64,000 bases of DNA from Algoriella xinjiangensis (GTDB lineage Bacteria; Bacteroidota; Bacteroidia; Flavobacteriales; Weeksellaceae): the NCBI RefSeq assembly GCF_900115015.1, contig NZ_FOUZ01000002.1:186001-250000 (forward strand), given 5' to 3'. The notes below the pieces were generated by a model that was not told the origin of the DNA, did no database searches, and saw nothing but the letters and a program-made list of their open reading frames with translations. The position numbers and the translations under genes are program-made. Positions 53,852 through 61,783 of this stretch are shown here, piece after piece; the first letter of the stretch is position 1; each line of letters opens with the position of its first letter.

Positions 53852-54502
53852 TTAATTATAGTAATTTTCTAGAGATTTGATTAGCTTAATACCTAATTTA
53901 TTTAAAGTATAGTGTGCGTCTATTTCTCCTGCTTTTTTAACTCTATTATCATTTCTCATAAATGTTTCAAATCTCACATTAAATAATCCAGAACTTAGAT
54001 AGAAATTAGGATTGTCCTTCAAAAAATAATTAATTAAATTTCTATTTGTAAATATTAAACTAATATCTGTAATAGAAAGTGTATTTAATAAAGTTGAAAG
54101 TTTTAAAAAATCTTCATAGGTAAATTTTTCTTCCAAGAATTCTTTGAAAAGAAATCCCATTAATTCTGCTTTCTCATCATCTTCGCATTTGTCGATTATA
54201 AATAATATTTTGTGTCCTATTTTTGATTTAAAACTTTGGTCGTTTTCAATTTGATTTATTGTCTGGCATCTTTTCTGATAATCTGTGTTTTCTAATTGTT
54301 TTAAAAAAAAGTATAACTTTTTAGTAAATAATCTATCTTGAATTGATGAAACTAAATTTATTCCTTTATATAATGTACCTATTAATGGTATATCTTTTAT
54401 AATTCCATCTTCTAAAAATGCATCAAATACTACTTCAGAAGTATTTGAAATGATTTCAATAAAATTAGGATCTTTTATAGTTTCTATTATTTGTGGACTC
54501 AT
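53852..54502 (-). CDS. Unrecognised 216-residue protein, possibly accessory
   Basis: Not recognised. The N-terminal part has a hydrophobic, Gly-containing segment (DIPLIGTLYKGINLVSSIQDRLFTKKL, read in pieces, about 38-64); the rest is helical and Lys/Asn/Ile-rich, with FEFLEEKFTYEDFLKL-like helices and an end HYTLNKLGIKLIKSL that could be a small winged-helix element. No signal peptide. It is a lone gene squeezed between the heme operon and superoxide dismutase and looks AT-richer than its neighbours. Similar short proteins occur as scattered accessory genes, sometimes near defence genes, but I cannot assign this one. Confidence 0.6.
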   Translation of the reverse strand: MSPQIIETIKDPNFIEIISNTSEVVFDAFLEDGIIKDIPLIGTLYKGINLVSSIQDRLFTKKLYFFLKQLENTDYQKRCQTINQIENDQSFKSKIGHKILFIIDKCEDDEKAELMGFLFKEFLEEKFTYEDFLKLSTLLNTLSITDISLIFTNRNLINYFLKDNPNFYLSSGLFNVRFETFMRNDNRVKKAGEIDAHYTLNKLGIKLIKSLENYYN

Positions 54503-54661
54503 TTAATATTTTATAGTCTAATATATAACCTTTTTTATACATATTTTTTTGTCTCAACTTTTATTTTAACAGAAAATTAAAAGTTTAAGATTTTATATTA
54601 GCAAGTTTTGGTATATTTTAGTAACTTATTACATCTATAAATTAAACTACGAAAAAATAAT

Positions 54662-55438
54662 ATGAAAAAGGGTATATTATTAATGTCAGTTTTAGGAGTA
54701 TTGTTTTTTGCTCAATCATGTGAAGCAAAGAAAGATAATACTAAAACAACGACAGAAGAAACTGTTAAGACAGATACTATACACGCTGAGGAACCAATTG
54801 GTAATCCTACAGACGTTAAAGCCGATCCAGGAACTTTCCAAATCAAACCATTAAAATATGGTTATGATGAGTTGAATGAATACATTGATGCAAAAACAAT
54901 GGAAATTCATTTTTCTAAACATTATTTAGGATACATTAACAAACTAAATGCTGCATTGAAAGAATCAAACAATAAATCGAATGATATTGTTGAGATTTTA
55001 AAATCAATGGATATGAATAATGGAGCTTTGCGCAATAATGCTGGTGGATACTACAATCACATGCTTTATTTTGATATTATGTCTCCAAGCCCTCAAAAAG
55101 CGCCTACAGGAGATTTAAAAGCAAAGATTGAAAGTACATTTGGTTCTACAGAAGAGTTAATAAAACTATTAGACGAAGCTGGTGCAAAACGTTTTGGTTC
55201 TGGTTGGGCTTGGTTGGTTGTAAAAGCTGACGGTTCTTTAGCTGTTACAAGTACAGCAAATCAAGATAATCCATTAATGCCAGGAGCAGAAGTTGCAGGA
55301 ACACCAATTTTAGGAATTGATGTTTGGGAACATGCTTATTATTTAAAATACCAAAATAAACGTGATGAGTATTTAAAAGCTTTTACAAATGTTTTGGATT
55401 GGAAACAAGTTGAAGAAAACTATAAAAAAGCAAAATAA
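54662..55438 (+). CDS. Superoxide dismutase (Fe/Mn), lipoprotein form
   Basis: Converts superoxide to oxygen and hydrogen peroxide. The Fe/Mn-type ligands appear as His83 (MEIHFSKHY), His133 (GGYYNHMLYF), and Asp and His in GIDVWEHAYYL (about 220). WAWLVV is the usual active-site-proximal segment. Unlike cytosolic enzymes it has a signal peptide ending in the lipobox FAQSC (Cys20), followed by a Thr/Glu/Lys-rich linker (about 22-58), so it is lipid-anchored in the envelope. At 258 residues it exceeds the usual 200 because of this extension. Confidence 0.92.
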   Translation: MKKGILLMSVLGVLFFAQSCEAKKDNTKTTTEETVKTDTIHAEEPIGNPTDVKADPGTFQIKPLKYGYDELNEYIDAKTMEIHFSKHYLGYINKLNAALKESNNKSNDIVEILKSMDMNNGALRNNAGGYYNHMLYFDIMSPSPQKAPTGDLKAKIESTFGSTEELIKLLDEAGAKRFGSGWAWLVVKADGSLAVTSTANQDNPLMPGAEVAGTPILGIDVWEHAYYLKYQNKRDEYLKAFTNVLDWKQVEENYKKAK

Positions 55439-55460
55439 GTTTTTTGAATAGTTAACAAAT

Positions 55461-55494
55461 AAAAAAAGCTTCTCAATTTTGAGAAGCTTTTTTT
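55461..55494. terminator. Bidirectional terminator
   Basis: Stem AAGCTTCTCA / TGAGAAGCTT with A- and T-runs, between the convergent superoxide dismutase and small T9SS gene. Confidence 0.87.
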
Positions 55495-55511
55495 ATGATC
55501 TAAATATAGAT

Positions 55512-55835
55512 TTAATTTTTAATCAGAGATTGTGTCTCTGTTGTTCCGTCATCATTAAAAACACGTACAATATATTTTCCTTTTTTCAGGGTTTGTATAT
55601 TAAAATTTACACGTGCTGTTCCGTCCATCTTTTTATTCATTACCTCATTTCCGATAATAGAATATACCGAAACCGAATTAACTTTGGTTGGATTATCAAA
55701 TTTTATTGTAAATGTAGAACTTGCTGGGTTAGGATAAATACTAACAGTTGCCTTGTCTTGATCAAATCGAGATTGGGCAGATGCAGTTCCAATTGTAAAT
55801 AAAAAGAAAGATATAATAAGTATAATGTTTTTCAT
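55512..55835 (-). CDS. Stand-alone T9SS type A sorting-domain protein
   Basis: A 107-residue protein consisting of a signal peptide (about 1-21, ending TASAQ), a 10-residue spacer and a complete T9SS type A C-terminal domain: VSIYPNPASSTFTIKF, VSVYSIIGNEVMN, IQTLKKGKYIVRV and the ending TTETQSLIKN. There is no cargo domain. The role is unclear; it might be exported as such or compete with other T9SS clients. It has a complete promoter (both elements) upstream. Confidence 0.8.
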   Translation of the reverse strand: MKNIILIISFFLFTIGTASAQSRFDQDKATVSIYPNPASSTFTIKFDNPTKVNSVSVYSIIGNEVMNKKMDGTARVNFNIQTLKKGKYIVRVFNDDGTTETQSLIKN

Positions 55836-55851
55836 AAGCGTCTAATCCTAA

Positions 55852-55882
55852 CAAATATAAAAATAAAAATTAATAATACAAA
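55852..55882 (-). promoter_or_regulatory. Full Bacteroidota promoter of the small T9SS gene
   Basis: TTTG (55879-55882), a 19-base spacer and TATATTTG (55852-55859) on the minus strand match the -33/-7 consensus; the leader is about 10 bases. Confidence 0.65.
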
Positions 55883-55904
55883 CCATTTCAAAACTTATAC
55901 CAAA

Positions 55905-55936
55905 TAAAAAAGTGATGCTAAAATTAGCATCACTTT
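55905..55936 (-). terminator. Terminator of the ribosomal protein/tsf unit
   Basis: Stem AGTGATGCTAA / TTAGCATCACT with an A-run on the left that is the T-run of the minus strand. Confidence 0.85.
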
Positions 55937-55963
55937 ATGATATATCGTTAAGTTTTTAACTTA

Positions 55964-56788
55964 TTATAAACCGTAACGGATGAAACCAGCAACTTTTAAG
56001 TCTGGGTTAACCGCTTTAACAACATCTTGAACAGAAGTTTTTCCGTCTTTGATAGAAGCTTGGTGAACTAATGTATTCTCTTTGAAGAATTTTTGTAATT
56101 TACCTTTCGCGATGTTTTCAATCATGTTTTCTGGTTTACCTTCAGCAGCTAATTGCTCTTTCGCGATAGCTAATTCAGTATCAATAACAGCTTGAGAAAC
56201 TTGTGTTTCATCTAAAGCTACAGGATTCATAGCAGCAACTTGCATTGCAACGTCATAAGCAACTTCTTTAGCACCTTCGTACTCTCCAGATAATGCAACA
56301 ACTGCAGCAATTCTGTTACCAGCGTGGATGTATGCGTTTACAGAAAAACCTTCGATAACTTGGAAGTTTCCGATTTCGATTTTCTCACCGATAACACCTG
56401 TTTGCTCGATTAATTTTTCACCAACTGTAAGACCAGCGTATGGTAAAGCTAATAATTCTTCTTTAGTGTCTACGTCTAAAGCTAATGTAGCGATTTCGTT
56501 AGCCATTGCTACGAAAGCTTCATTTTTAGCTACGAAGTCAGTTTCACAGTTTAAAGCAACAATGATACCTTTGTTAGCACCTGCGTTAACTTTAGCGATA
56601 ACTGCACCTTCAGTAGATTCGCGATCAGCTCTGTTAGCTGCAACTTTTTGACCTTTTTTACGTAAGATCTCTACTGCTTTGTCATAATCTCCTTCAGCTT
56701 CTTCTATAGCTTTTTTAGAGTCCATCATTCCCGCACCAGTTGCGTTTCTTAATTTACTTACCTCAGCGGCTGTTGCTTTGTAGCTCAT
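55964..56788 (-). CDS. tsf: Elongation factor Ts
   Basis: Nucleotide exchange factor for EF-Tu. The N-terminal UBA-like domain KLRNATGAGMMDSKKAIEEAEGDYDKAVEILRKKG (read in pieces) with the signature LRNATGAGMMDCK-type motif, and VALNCETDFVAKNEAF, are diagnostic. At 274 residues it has the normal length. It follows rpsB by 117 bases, the classic rpsB-tsf order. Confidence 0.97.
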   Translation of the reverse strand: MSYKATAAEVSKLRNATGAGMMDSKKAIEEAEGDYDKAVEILRKKGQKVAANRADRESTEGAVIAKVNAGANKGIIVALNCETDFVAKNEAFVAMANEIATLALDVDTKEELLALPYAGLTVGEKLIEQTGVIGEKIEIGNFQVIEGFSVNAYIHAGNRIAAVVALSGEYEGAKEVAYDVAMQVAAMNPVALDETQVSQAVIDTELAIAKEQLAAEGKPENMIENIAKGKLQKFFKENTLVHQASIKDGKTSVQDVVKAVNPDLKVAGFIRYGL

Positions 56789-56830
56789 AGTAATATTTTT
56801 ATTATGTTTTCTTTAATATTTTAAATAAAA

Positions 56831-56866
56831 GTAGCTCATACACCACATATGTGGTATAGGAGCTAC
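56831..56866 (-). other. Hairpin between rpsB and tsf
   Basis: GTAGCTC (56831-56837) pairs with GAGCTAC (56860-56866), and inside this ACCACATATGTGGT (56842-56855) is a perfect palindrome. Downstream on the minus strand is only a weak T-rich stretch, so partial termination or RNA processing is more likely than a full stop. Confidence 0.65.
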
Positions 56867-56905
56867 AATGTATATTATATCGATGAATTGATCATCAAAT
56901 TAATG

Positions 56906-57652
56906 TTAAGCTTCTTTAGTTTCAGCTCCTTCTTCTTTACCTTCTTTTGCTTTTTCTTTCTCAATTTTACGAGTTGATAAACCCGCTTTGATAGAATCAG
57001 CTACTGTAGTTAAGATGATATCGATAGATTTAGAAGCATCATCATTTGCAGGGATTGGGAAATCTACTTGACGAGGGTCAGTATTTGTATCCACCATTGC
57101 AAAAATTGGAATACCTAATTTTTGTGCTTCAGCTATAGCGATGTGCTCACGTACGATATCAACAATAAAAACTGCAGATGGTAAACGAGTCATATCAGCG
57201 ATAGAACCTAAGTTTTTCTCTAAAGACAATCTTTGACGATCAACTTGTAATCTTTCTTTTTTAGATAGTGTTTCAAACGTACCGTCTTTTTTCATACGAT
57301 CGATTGAATTCATTTTTTTAACTGCTTTACGGATAGTAACAAAGTTAGTTAACATCCCACCAGGCCAACGTTCTGTGATGTAAGGCATATTGATTTCCTC
57401 AGCATGCTTTGCAACTACATCTTTTGCTTGTTTTTTAGTTGCTACGAATAAGACTTTACGTCCAGATGCAGCAATTTTTCCCAAAGCTTCAGATGCTTCA
57501 TCTAATTTCACTGCAGTTTTGTGAAGGTCGATGATGTGGATTCCGTTTTTCTCCATAAAAATATAAGGAGCCATAGCCGGATTCCATTTTCTTGTTAAGT
57601 GACCAAAATGCACACCTGCATTTAATAAGTCCTTTACATTTACTTTTGCCAT
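56906..57652 (-). CDS. rpsB: Ribosomal protein uS2
   Basis: Small-subunit protein. LLNAGVHFGHLTRKWNPAMAPYIF at the N-terminus (read in pieces), ITERWPGGMLTNF and PSAVFIVDIVREHIAIAEA, and the NTDPRQVDFPIPANDDASKSI block, are characteristic. The C-terminal tail is Lys/Glu-rich (about 225-248). At 248 residues it is normal. A folded leader lies between it and rpsI. Confidence 0.97.
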   Translation of the reverse strand: MAKVNVKDLLNAGVHFGHLTRKWNPAMAPYIFMEKNGIHIIDLHKTAVKLDEASEALGKIAASGRKVLFVATKKQAKDVVAKHAEEINMPYITERWPGGMLTNFVTIRKAVKKMNSIDRMKKDGTFETLSKKERLQVDRQRLSLEKNLGSIADMTRLPSAVFIVDIVREHIAIAEAQKLGIPIFAMVDTNTDPRQVDFPIPANDDASKSIDIILTTVADSIKAGLSTRKIEKEKAKEGKEEGAETKEA

Positions 57653-57672
57653 TTTCTTTTTTTTAGTTTACG

Positions 57673-57749
57673 TTCCGTTATCTCAACAAGCAACATATAA
57701 GTGGTTGATATTATCTCGCCTTATTTGTTTAGATGCTAAACCAACGGAA
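57673..57749 (-). ncRNA. Candidate structured leader of rpsB
   Basis: An exact 7-base outer stem, TTCCGTT / AACGGAA (57673-57679 with 57743-57749), encloses 63 bases that include a 6-base hairpin GTTTAG-ATG-CTAAAC (57727-57741) and a possible CAAC / GTTG helix. This layout resembles autoregulatory ribosomal-protein leaders; E. coli rpsB-tsf is known to be regulated through its leader. Confidence 0.5.
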
Positions 57750-57776
57750 AATGGATTTTTTAATAAATTGAAATAA

Positions 57777-58163
57777 TTAACGTTTAGAGAATTGGAATTT
57801 CTTACGCGCTTTCTTTTGACCGAATTTCTTACGTTCTACCATACGTGGGTCACGTGTTAATAACCCTTCTGGTTTTAATTGTAAACGAAAATCTGCGTCG
57901 ATTTCACATAAAGCTCTAGAAATTGCTAAACGAATTGCTTCAGCTTGTCCTGTGTTTCCTCCACCAAATACTTTGATATCTACGTTGTATTTCTCTTTCG
58001 TATCAGTGATTAAAAATGCTTGCTCTACTTTGTATTGTAATACTGCTGTAGGGAAGTAGTTTGTTAACTCGCGTCCGTTAATGAAGATTTCTCCATTACC
58101 TTCTTGTAAATATACACGAGCAACAGATGTTTTTCTACGTCCGATTTTATGAACTATTGCCAT
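57777..58163 (-). CDS. rpsI: Ribosomal protein uS9
   Basis: Small-subunit protein with KIGRRKTSVARVYLQEG near the start and the basic end GQKKARKKFQFSKR that reaches the decoding centre. LLTRDPRMVERKK is also typical. At 128 residues it is normal. It starts 9 bases after rplM. Confidence 0.97.
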   Translation of the reverse strand: MAIVHKIGRRKTSVARVYLQEGNGEIFINGRELTNYFPTAVLQYKVEQAFLITDTKEKYNVDIKVFGGGNTGQAEAIRLAISRALCEIDADFRLQLKPEGLLTRDPRMVERKKFGQKKARKKFQFSKR

Positions 58164-58172
58164 TGAATAAGA

Positions 58173-58628
58173 TTATAAATATTCGTTAATATCGATTTGT
58201 TTTGGTTGTTGAGCTTCGTGATTGTGCTCTGTACCAACAAATACATGTAAATTAGTCAATAATTTACTACCTAATTTGTTTTTAGGTAACATTCCTTTTA
58301 CTGACTTTTCGATTAAGCGTACAGGATCCTTAGCAAAGACTTCTTTTGCAGTTAATGATCTTTGTCCACCTGGGTAACCTGTGTGACGAATGTATAATTT
58401 GTCATCCCATTTATTACCTGTTAATTGAATTTTGTCAGCGTTTAAAACAATAACGTAATCTCCACAATCTGCGTGAGGAGTAAAGTTTGTTTTGTGCTTC
58501 CCTCTAATTAGCTTCGCAACGCCAGAAGCTAAACGACCTAATGATAAGTCAGAAGCGTCCACAACTACCCATTCTTTCTGAGCAGTTTCTTTGTTGGCTG
58601 ATGTAGTTTTGTAACTTAACGTGTCCAC
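58173..58628 (-). CDS. rplM: Ribosomal protein uL13
   Basis: Large-subunit protein: WVVVDASDLSLGRLASGVAKLIRGKHK, HADCGDYVIVLNADKI and KMLPKNKLG-type GMLPKNKLGSKL segments are typical (read in pieces). The GTG at 58628 gives the family N-terminus VDTLSYKT and 151 residues; the longer frame would extend through the promoter at 58678-58708. First gene of the rplM-rpsI-rpsB-tsf unit. Confidence 0.95.
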   Translation of the reverse strand: MDTLSYKTTSANKETAQKEWVVVDASDLSLGRLASGVAKLIRGKHKTNFTPHADCGDYVIVLNADKIQLTGNKWDDKLYIRHTGYPGGQRSLTAKEVFAKDPVRLIEKSVKGMLPKNKLGSKLLTNLHVFVGTEHNHEAQQPKQIDINEYL

Positions 58629-58649
58629 TATCTTGATTTTTAATATTTT

Positions 58650-58708
58650 ATAAATTCCCGACAATCCGATCGGGGTGCAAATGTACAAAATGATTCCCTT
58701 TTCCCAAA
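58650..58708 (-). promoter_or_regulatory. rplM promoter and short folded leader
   Basis: TTTG (58705-58708), a 19-base spacer and TACATTTG (58678-58685) match the full -33/-7 consensus. The transcript, from about 58671, begins with a small hairpin CCCGA / TCGGG before the GTG start 43 bases on. A second -7 match (58774-58781) lies farther upstream. Confidence 0.7.
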
Positions 58709-58804
58709 ATATTTTTAGGAAATATTCGTCATTTATACTAATCAGTACCCTGAAACGTATTGTAAAACGTCTGCAAAAATAAGTTAATTAATTGACAACG
58801 CCAA

Positions 58805-59665
58805 TTAATTTTTAGCGAATGGTAAGATTGTTTGTGTTGTAGAACCCAATCCTTCAATACCATACTCTATAACATCTCCGGGTTTTAACCAAACTTGTGG
58901 TGTTTTTCCCATTCCAGATCCTGCAGGTGATCCTGTAGAAATAATATCTCCGGGTAAGAAAGACATAAATTGAGATAAGTAAGAGATTAATTTAGGAATT
59001 TGATAAATAAAATCGCTTGTATTACCATCTTGCATTAATTCTCCATTCAGTTTTAACCAAATGCGTAAATCATTTACATCTGCTATTTCTTCTTTTGTCG
59101 CAATATATGGTCCTATTGGTGCAAATGTATCGCAACCTTTTCCTTTGTCCCAGGTACCACCGCGTTCTGTTTGAAAAGCACGTTCAGAAATATCATTAAT
59201 CAATGCATAACCAAATACATGATCCATTGCTTCTTCTTCTGTAACATTGTTTGCTTTTTTACCAATAACGATACATAATTCTGTTTCCCAGTCCATTTTT
59301 GTAGAACCATTAGGTTGCATAATTCCGTCTTGTGGACCGTTAAACGATTGGTTAGCTTTGATAAACATAATTGGTTCTGCTTGTTGCTCTAAACCAGTTT
59401 CTTTTACGTGATCATCAAAGTTTAAACCTACACAAACAATTTTACCTGGACGAGTTAAAGGTGCACCCACACGTACATTATCGTCAACTAACGGTAAGCT
59501 GTTGATGTTTTGTTCAACATATTTTTGTAATGCAATATGTTGCTCATCATTTCCAAAGAAATCTTCATCATACACAATTCCAGATGCAGAAACATCAAAC
59601 TTTTTATCATCAATGATGATTCCTGATTTTTCTTGACCTTTAGGTCCGAATCTAAAAATTTTCAT
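58805..59665 (-). CDS. Fumarylacetoacetate hydrolase-family enzyme
   Basis: A 286-residue FAH-fold enzyme with the metal-binding Glu-x-Glu pair in MDWETELCIVIGK, then DISERAFQ and the ending LPGDIISTGSPAGSGMGKTPQVWLKPGD (read in pieces). The N-terminal domain (about 1-70) is the variable cap. Family members hydrolyse C-C bonds or decarboxylate 2-oxo acids; the group with TGSPAGSG often has ureidoglycolate lyase or 2-keto-4-pentenoate hydratase labels, which the sequence cannot confirm. Single gene with its own -7 element. Confidence 0.88.
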   Translation of the reverse strand: MKIFRFGPKGQEKSGIIIDDKKFDVSASGIVYDEDFFGNDEQHIALQKYVEQNINSLPLVDDNVRVGAPLTRPGKIVCVGLNFDDHVKETGLEQQAEPIMFIKANQSFNGPQDGIMQPNGSTKMDWETELCIVIGKKANNVTEEEAMDHVFGYALINDISERAFQTERGGTWDKGKGCDTFAPIGPYIATKEEIADVNDLRIWLKLNGELMQDGNTSDFIYQIPKLISYLSQFMSFLPGDIISTGSPAGSGMGKTPQVWLKPGDVIEYGIEGLGSTTQTILPFAKN

Positions 59666-59687
59666 CTTCTTTATATTTTTTCCGCCA

Positions 59688-59695
59688 CAAATATA
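59688..59695 (-). promoter_or_regulatory. -7 element TATATTTG, FAH-family gene promoter
   Basis: Exact TAnnTTTG match 23 bases from the start codon at 59665. Confidence 0.45.
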
Positions 59696-59721
59696 CGACG
59701 ATTAGTTTTTGAAATTTTTAA

Positions 59722-59754
59722 ATAAAAAAAGACATCTGTCAGTAACAGATGTCT
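59722..59754 (-). terminator. Terminator of the acyl-CoA dehydrogenase gene
   Basis: Stem AGACATCTGT / ACAGATGTCT with a 5-base loop; the A-run on the left is the T-run of the minus strand. Confidence 0.87.
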
Positions 59755-59778
59755 TATAAAGATAAATATAGTAATTAT

Positions 59779-60918
59779 TTATTTAGCAATACCTCTTGAA
59801 ATTACGATTTTCTGAATTTCAGAAGTTCCTTCGTAAATTTGAGTAATTTTTGCATCACGCATCATACGTTCTACATGGTATTCTCTTACATAACCATTAC
59901 CACCGTGTATTTGTACAGCTTCTGTTGTTACGTCATTTGCTGTTTGAGATGCAAATAATTTTGCCATAGCGCCAGAAATAGAAATGTCTTTTCCTTCGTC
60001 TTTTTCTACAGCGGCTTTAAAGCAAAGTAAACGTGATGCAGCAATACTTGTTGCCATATCAGCTAATTTAAATGCTACAGCTTGGTGATTGATGATTTCT
60101 GTTTTGAATGCTTTACGGATTTTAGCATAGTCTAAAGCCAATTCGTAAGCACCTTGTGCGATACCTAAAGCTTGAGATGCAATACCAATACGACCTCCGT
60201 TAAGAACATTCATAGCGAATGCAAAACCAAATCCGTCTTCTCCGATACGGTTTTCTTTTGGAACTTTAACATCATTAAAAAATAATGAGTGTGTATCAGA
60301 TCCACGAATTCCCATTTTTTGTTCTTTTGGTCCAATTTCGAAACCTTCCCATCCTTTTTCTACAATAAAAGCATTGATACCTTTGTGTCCTTTTTCTGGG
60401 TCTGTTTGTGCAATTACTAAATAAGTAGAAGCGTTGTTACCATTTGTAATCCAGTTTTTAGTTCCATTTAATAAGTAATAATCTCCCATATCTACCGCAG
60501 TAGTTTTTTGAGAAGTTGCGTCAGAACCTGCATCTGGCTCTGATAAACAGAATGCACCAATTACTTGTCCTGAAGCTAAAGGAACTAAATATTTTTCTTT
60601 TTGTTCTTCGCTACAATATTTTTCCATTCCGGCACAAACTAATGAGTTGTTTACCGACATTACAACAGCCGCAGAAGCATCTACTTTTGCGATTTCTTCC
60701 ATTGCAATTACATAAGAAACACTATCTAAACCTGATCCTCCATATTTTGGGTCAACCATCATTCCTAAGAATCCAAGTTCGCCCATTTTTTTAACTGCTT
60801 CATAAGGAAATGTAGAAGTTTCGTCACGTTCTATAACTCCTGGTAATAACTCTGCTTTAGCAAAGTCACGCGCAGCTTGTTGAATCATTAATTGTTCTTC
60901 TGATAATTGAAAGTTCAT
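59779..60918 (-). CDS. Acyl-CoA dehydrogenase
   Basis: FAD enzyme that makes the trans-2,3 double bond in acyl-CoA. FCLSEPDAGSDATSQKTTA and YLLNGTKNWITNG are the FAD- and substrate-binding signatures; the catalytic Glu is in QIYEGTSEIQKIVISRGIAK. At 379 residues it fits the short-chain/butyryl or isovaleryl group. The chain-length preference cannot be read by eye. It precedes no other beta-oxidation gene here. Confidence 0.94.
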   Translation of the reverse strand: MNFQLSEEQLMIQQAARDFAKAELLPGVIERDETSTFPYEAVKKMGELGFLGMMVDPKYGGSGLDSVSYVIAMEEIAKVDASAAVVMSVNNSLVCAGMEKYCSEEQKEKYLVPLASGQVIGAFCLSEPDAGSDATSQKTTAVDMGDYYLLNGTKNWITNGNNASTYLVIAQTDPEKGHKGINAFIVEKGWEGFEIGPKEQKMGIRGSDTHSLFFNDVKVPKENRIGEDGFGFAFAMNVLNGGRIGIASQALGIAQGAYELALDYAKIRKAFKTEIINHQAVAFKLADMATSIAASRLLCFKAAVEKDEGKDISISGAMAKLFASQTANDVTTEAVQIHGGNGYVREYHVERMMRDAKITQIYEGTSEIQKIVISRGIAK

Positions 60919-60953
60919 GTGATATTTATTTATGGTTTTTTTGATATTATTTT

Positions 60954-61757
60954 TTATTCAAACTTTAACGAGAATACTAATGCTCTTGTTGATAAAGAGT
61001 TTAAACTTCCTGCCCAATATGGTGCAGTTGTTTCTTTATCTGGCACTAATTCGTTATTAAAGAAGAACATTCCTTTAAGTGCTGGTGTAAGTTTAAATCG
61101 TTTGAAATAAATTTCTATTCCGATTTCAGCTTGCCAGTTAAAGTTATTGGTTGTTGTTCTAAATAATCCTGTTGCGTTATCGTCTTCCTTATCTTCATTA
61201 GATTGTAGATTCATTGCATAACCTAAACCACCTTGTATATAAGGACGCGTGTTAAACCAACGATCGCCATGAAAATTTAGTAACAAAGGAATCTCTATGT
61301 ATGTAGATTTTACTTCGCGCTTAACATTTGTATCTTCTAAAGATTCTTCATAAGTACCATCAGGATTTGGAACAGCTAAAGGTGCATTACGAAAATGTAA
61401 AATTCGTTGAGCAAAATGTAAACCTGGTTCAACTTTTACATCGATGTGATCGTTAACGCGCATTCTGGCAATTAAACCAACAGAAAAACCTGCTTTAGAT
61501 TCTTGGTCCAAATAAACTAATCCGTATTGGTTTACACCATCATCATCTGGTGTTTGTGGTGCACCTGGTAATGGATTGTCTTGTGCTTTAGGAACAATCT
61601 TATAACTCATCATATTTGTACCCAAGAAATAACCGAAACTAAACTTTTTTTGGTCAGTTTCTGTTCTGTTTTCACTTCTGTCATTATTTGGACGGAACTG
61701 AGCATTTGCAATACTTGCTACAGCGAATGATAATGCGATTAAAAGATTTTTTCTCAT
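60954..61757 (-). CDS. porT: PorT-like outer-membrane protein of type IX secretion
   Basis: A 267-residue outer-membrane barrel protein. Signal peptide (MRKNLLIALSFAVASIANAQ), then FSFGYFLGTNMMSYKIVP, SKAGFSVGLIARMRVNDHIDV, LHFAQRILHFRN and EVKSTYIEIPLLLNFHG, the segments seen in PorT/SprT proteins. PorT is needed for T9SS function and gliding in several Bacteroidota. Its position next to ubiE is conserved in Flavobacteriia. The presence of T9SS cargo genes in the window is consistent. Confidence 0.87.
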   Translation of the reverse strand: MRKNLLIALSFAVASIANAQFRPNNDRSENRTETDQKKFSFGYFLGTNMMSYKIVPKAQDNPLPGAPQTPDDDGVNQYGLVYLDQESKAGFSVGLIARMRVNDHIDVKVEPGLHFAQRILHFRNAPLAVPNPDGTYEESLEDTNVKREVKSTYIEIPLLLNFHGDRWFNTRPYIQGGLGYAMNLQSNEDKEDDNATGLFRTTTNNFNWQAEIGIEIYFKRFKLTPALKGMFFFNNELVPDKETTAPYWAGSLNSLSTRALVFSLKFE

Positions 61758-61783
61758 AGACTTTCAACGATTAACAAGCGATT

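Noticed and set aside
58629-58688. Upstream extension of rplM
   Set aside because: It crosses the full promoter and the family N-terminus begins at the GTG.
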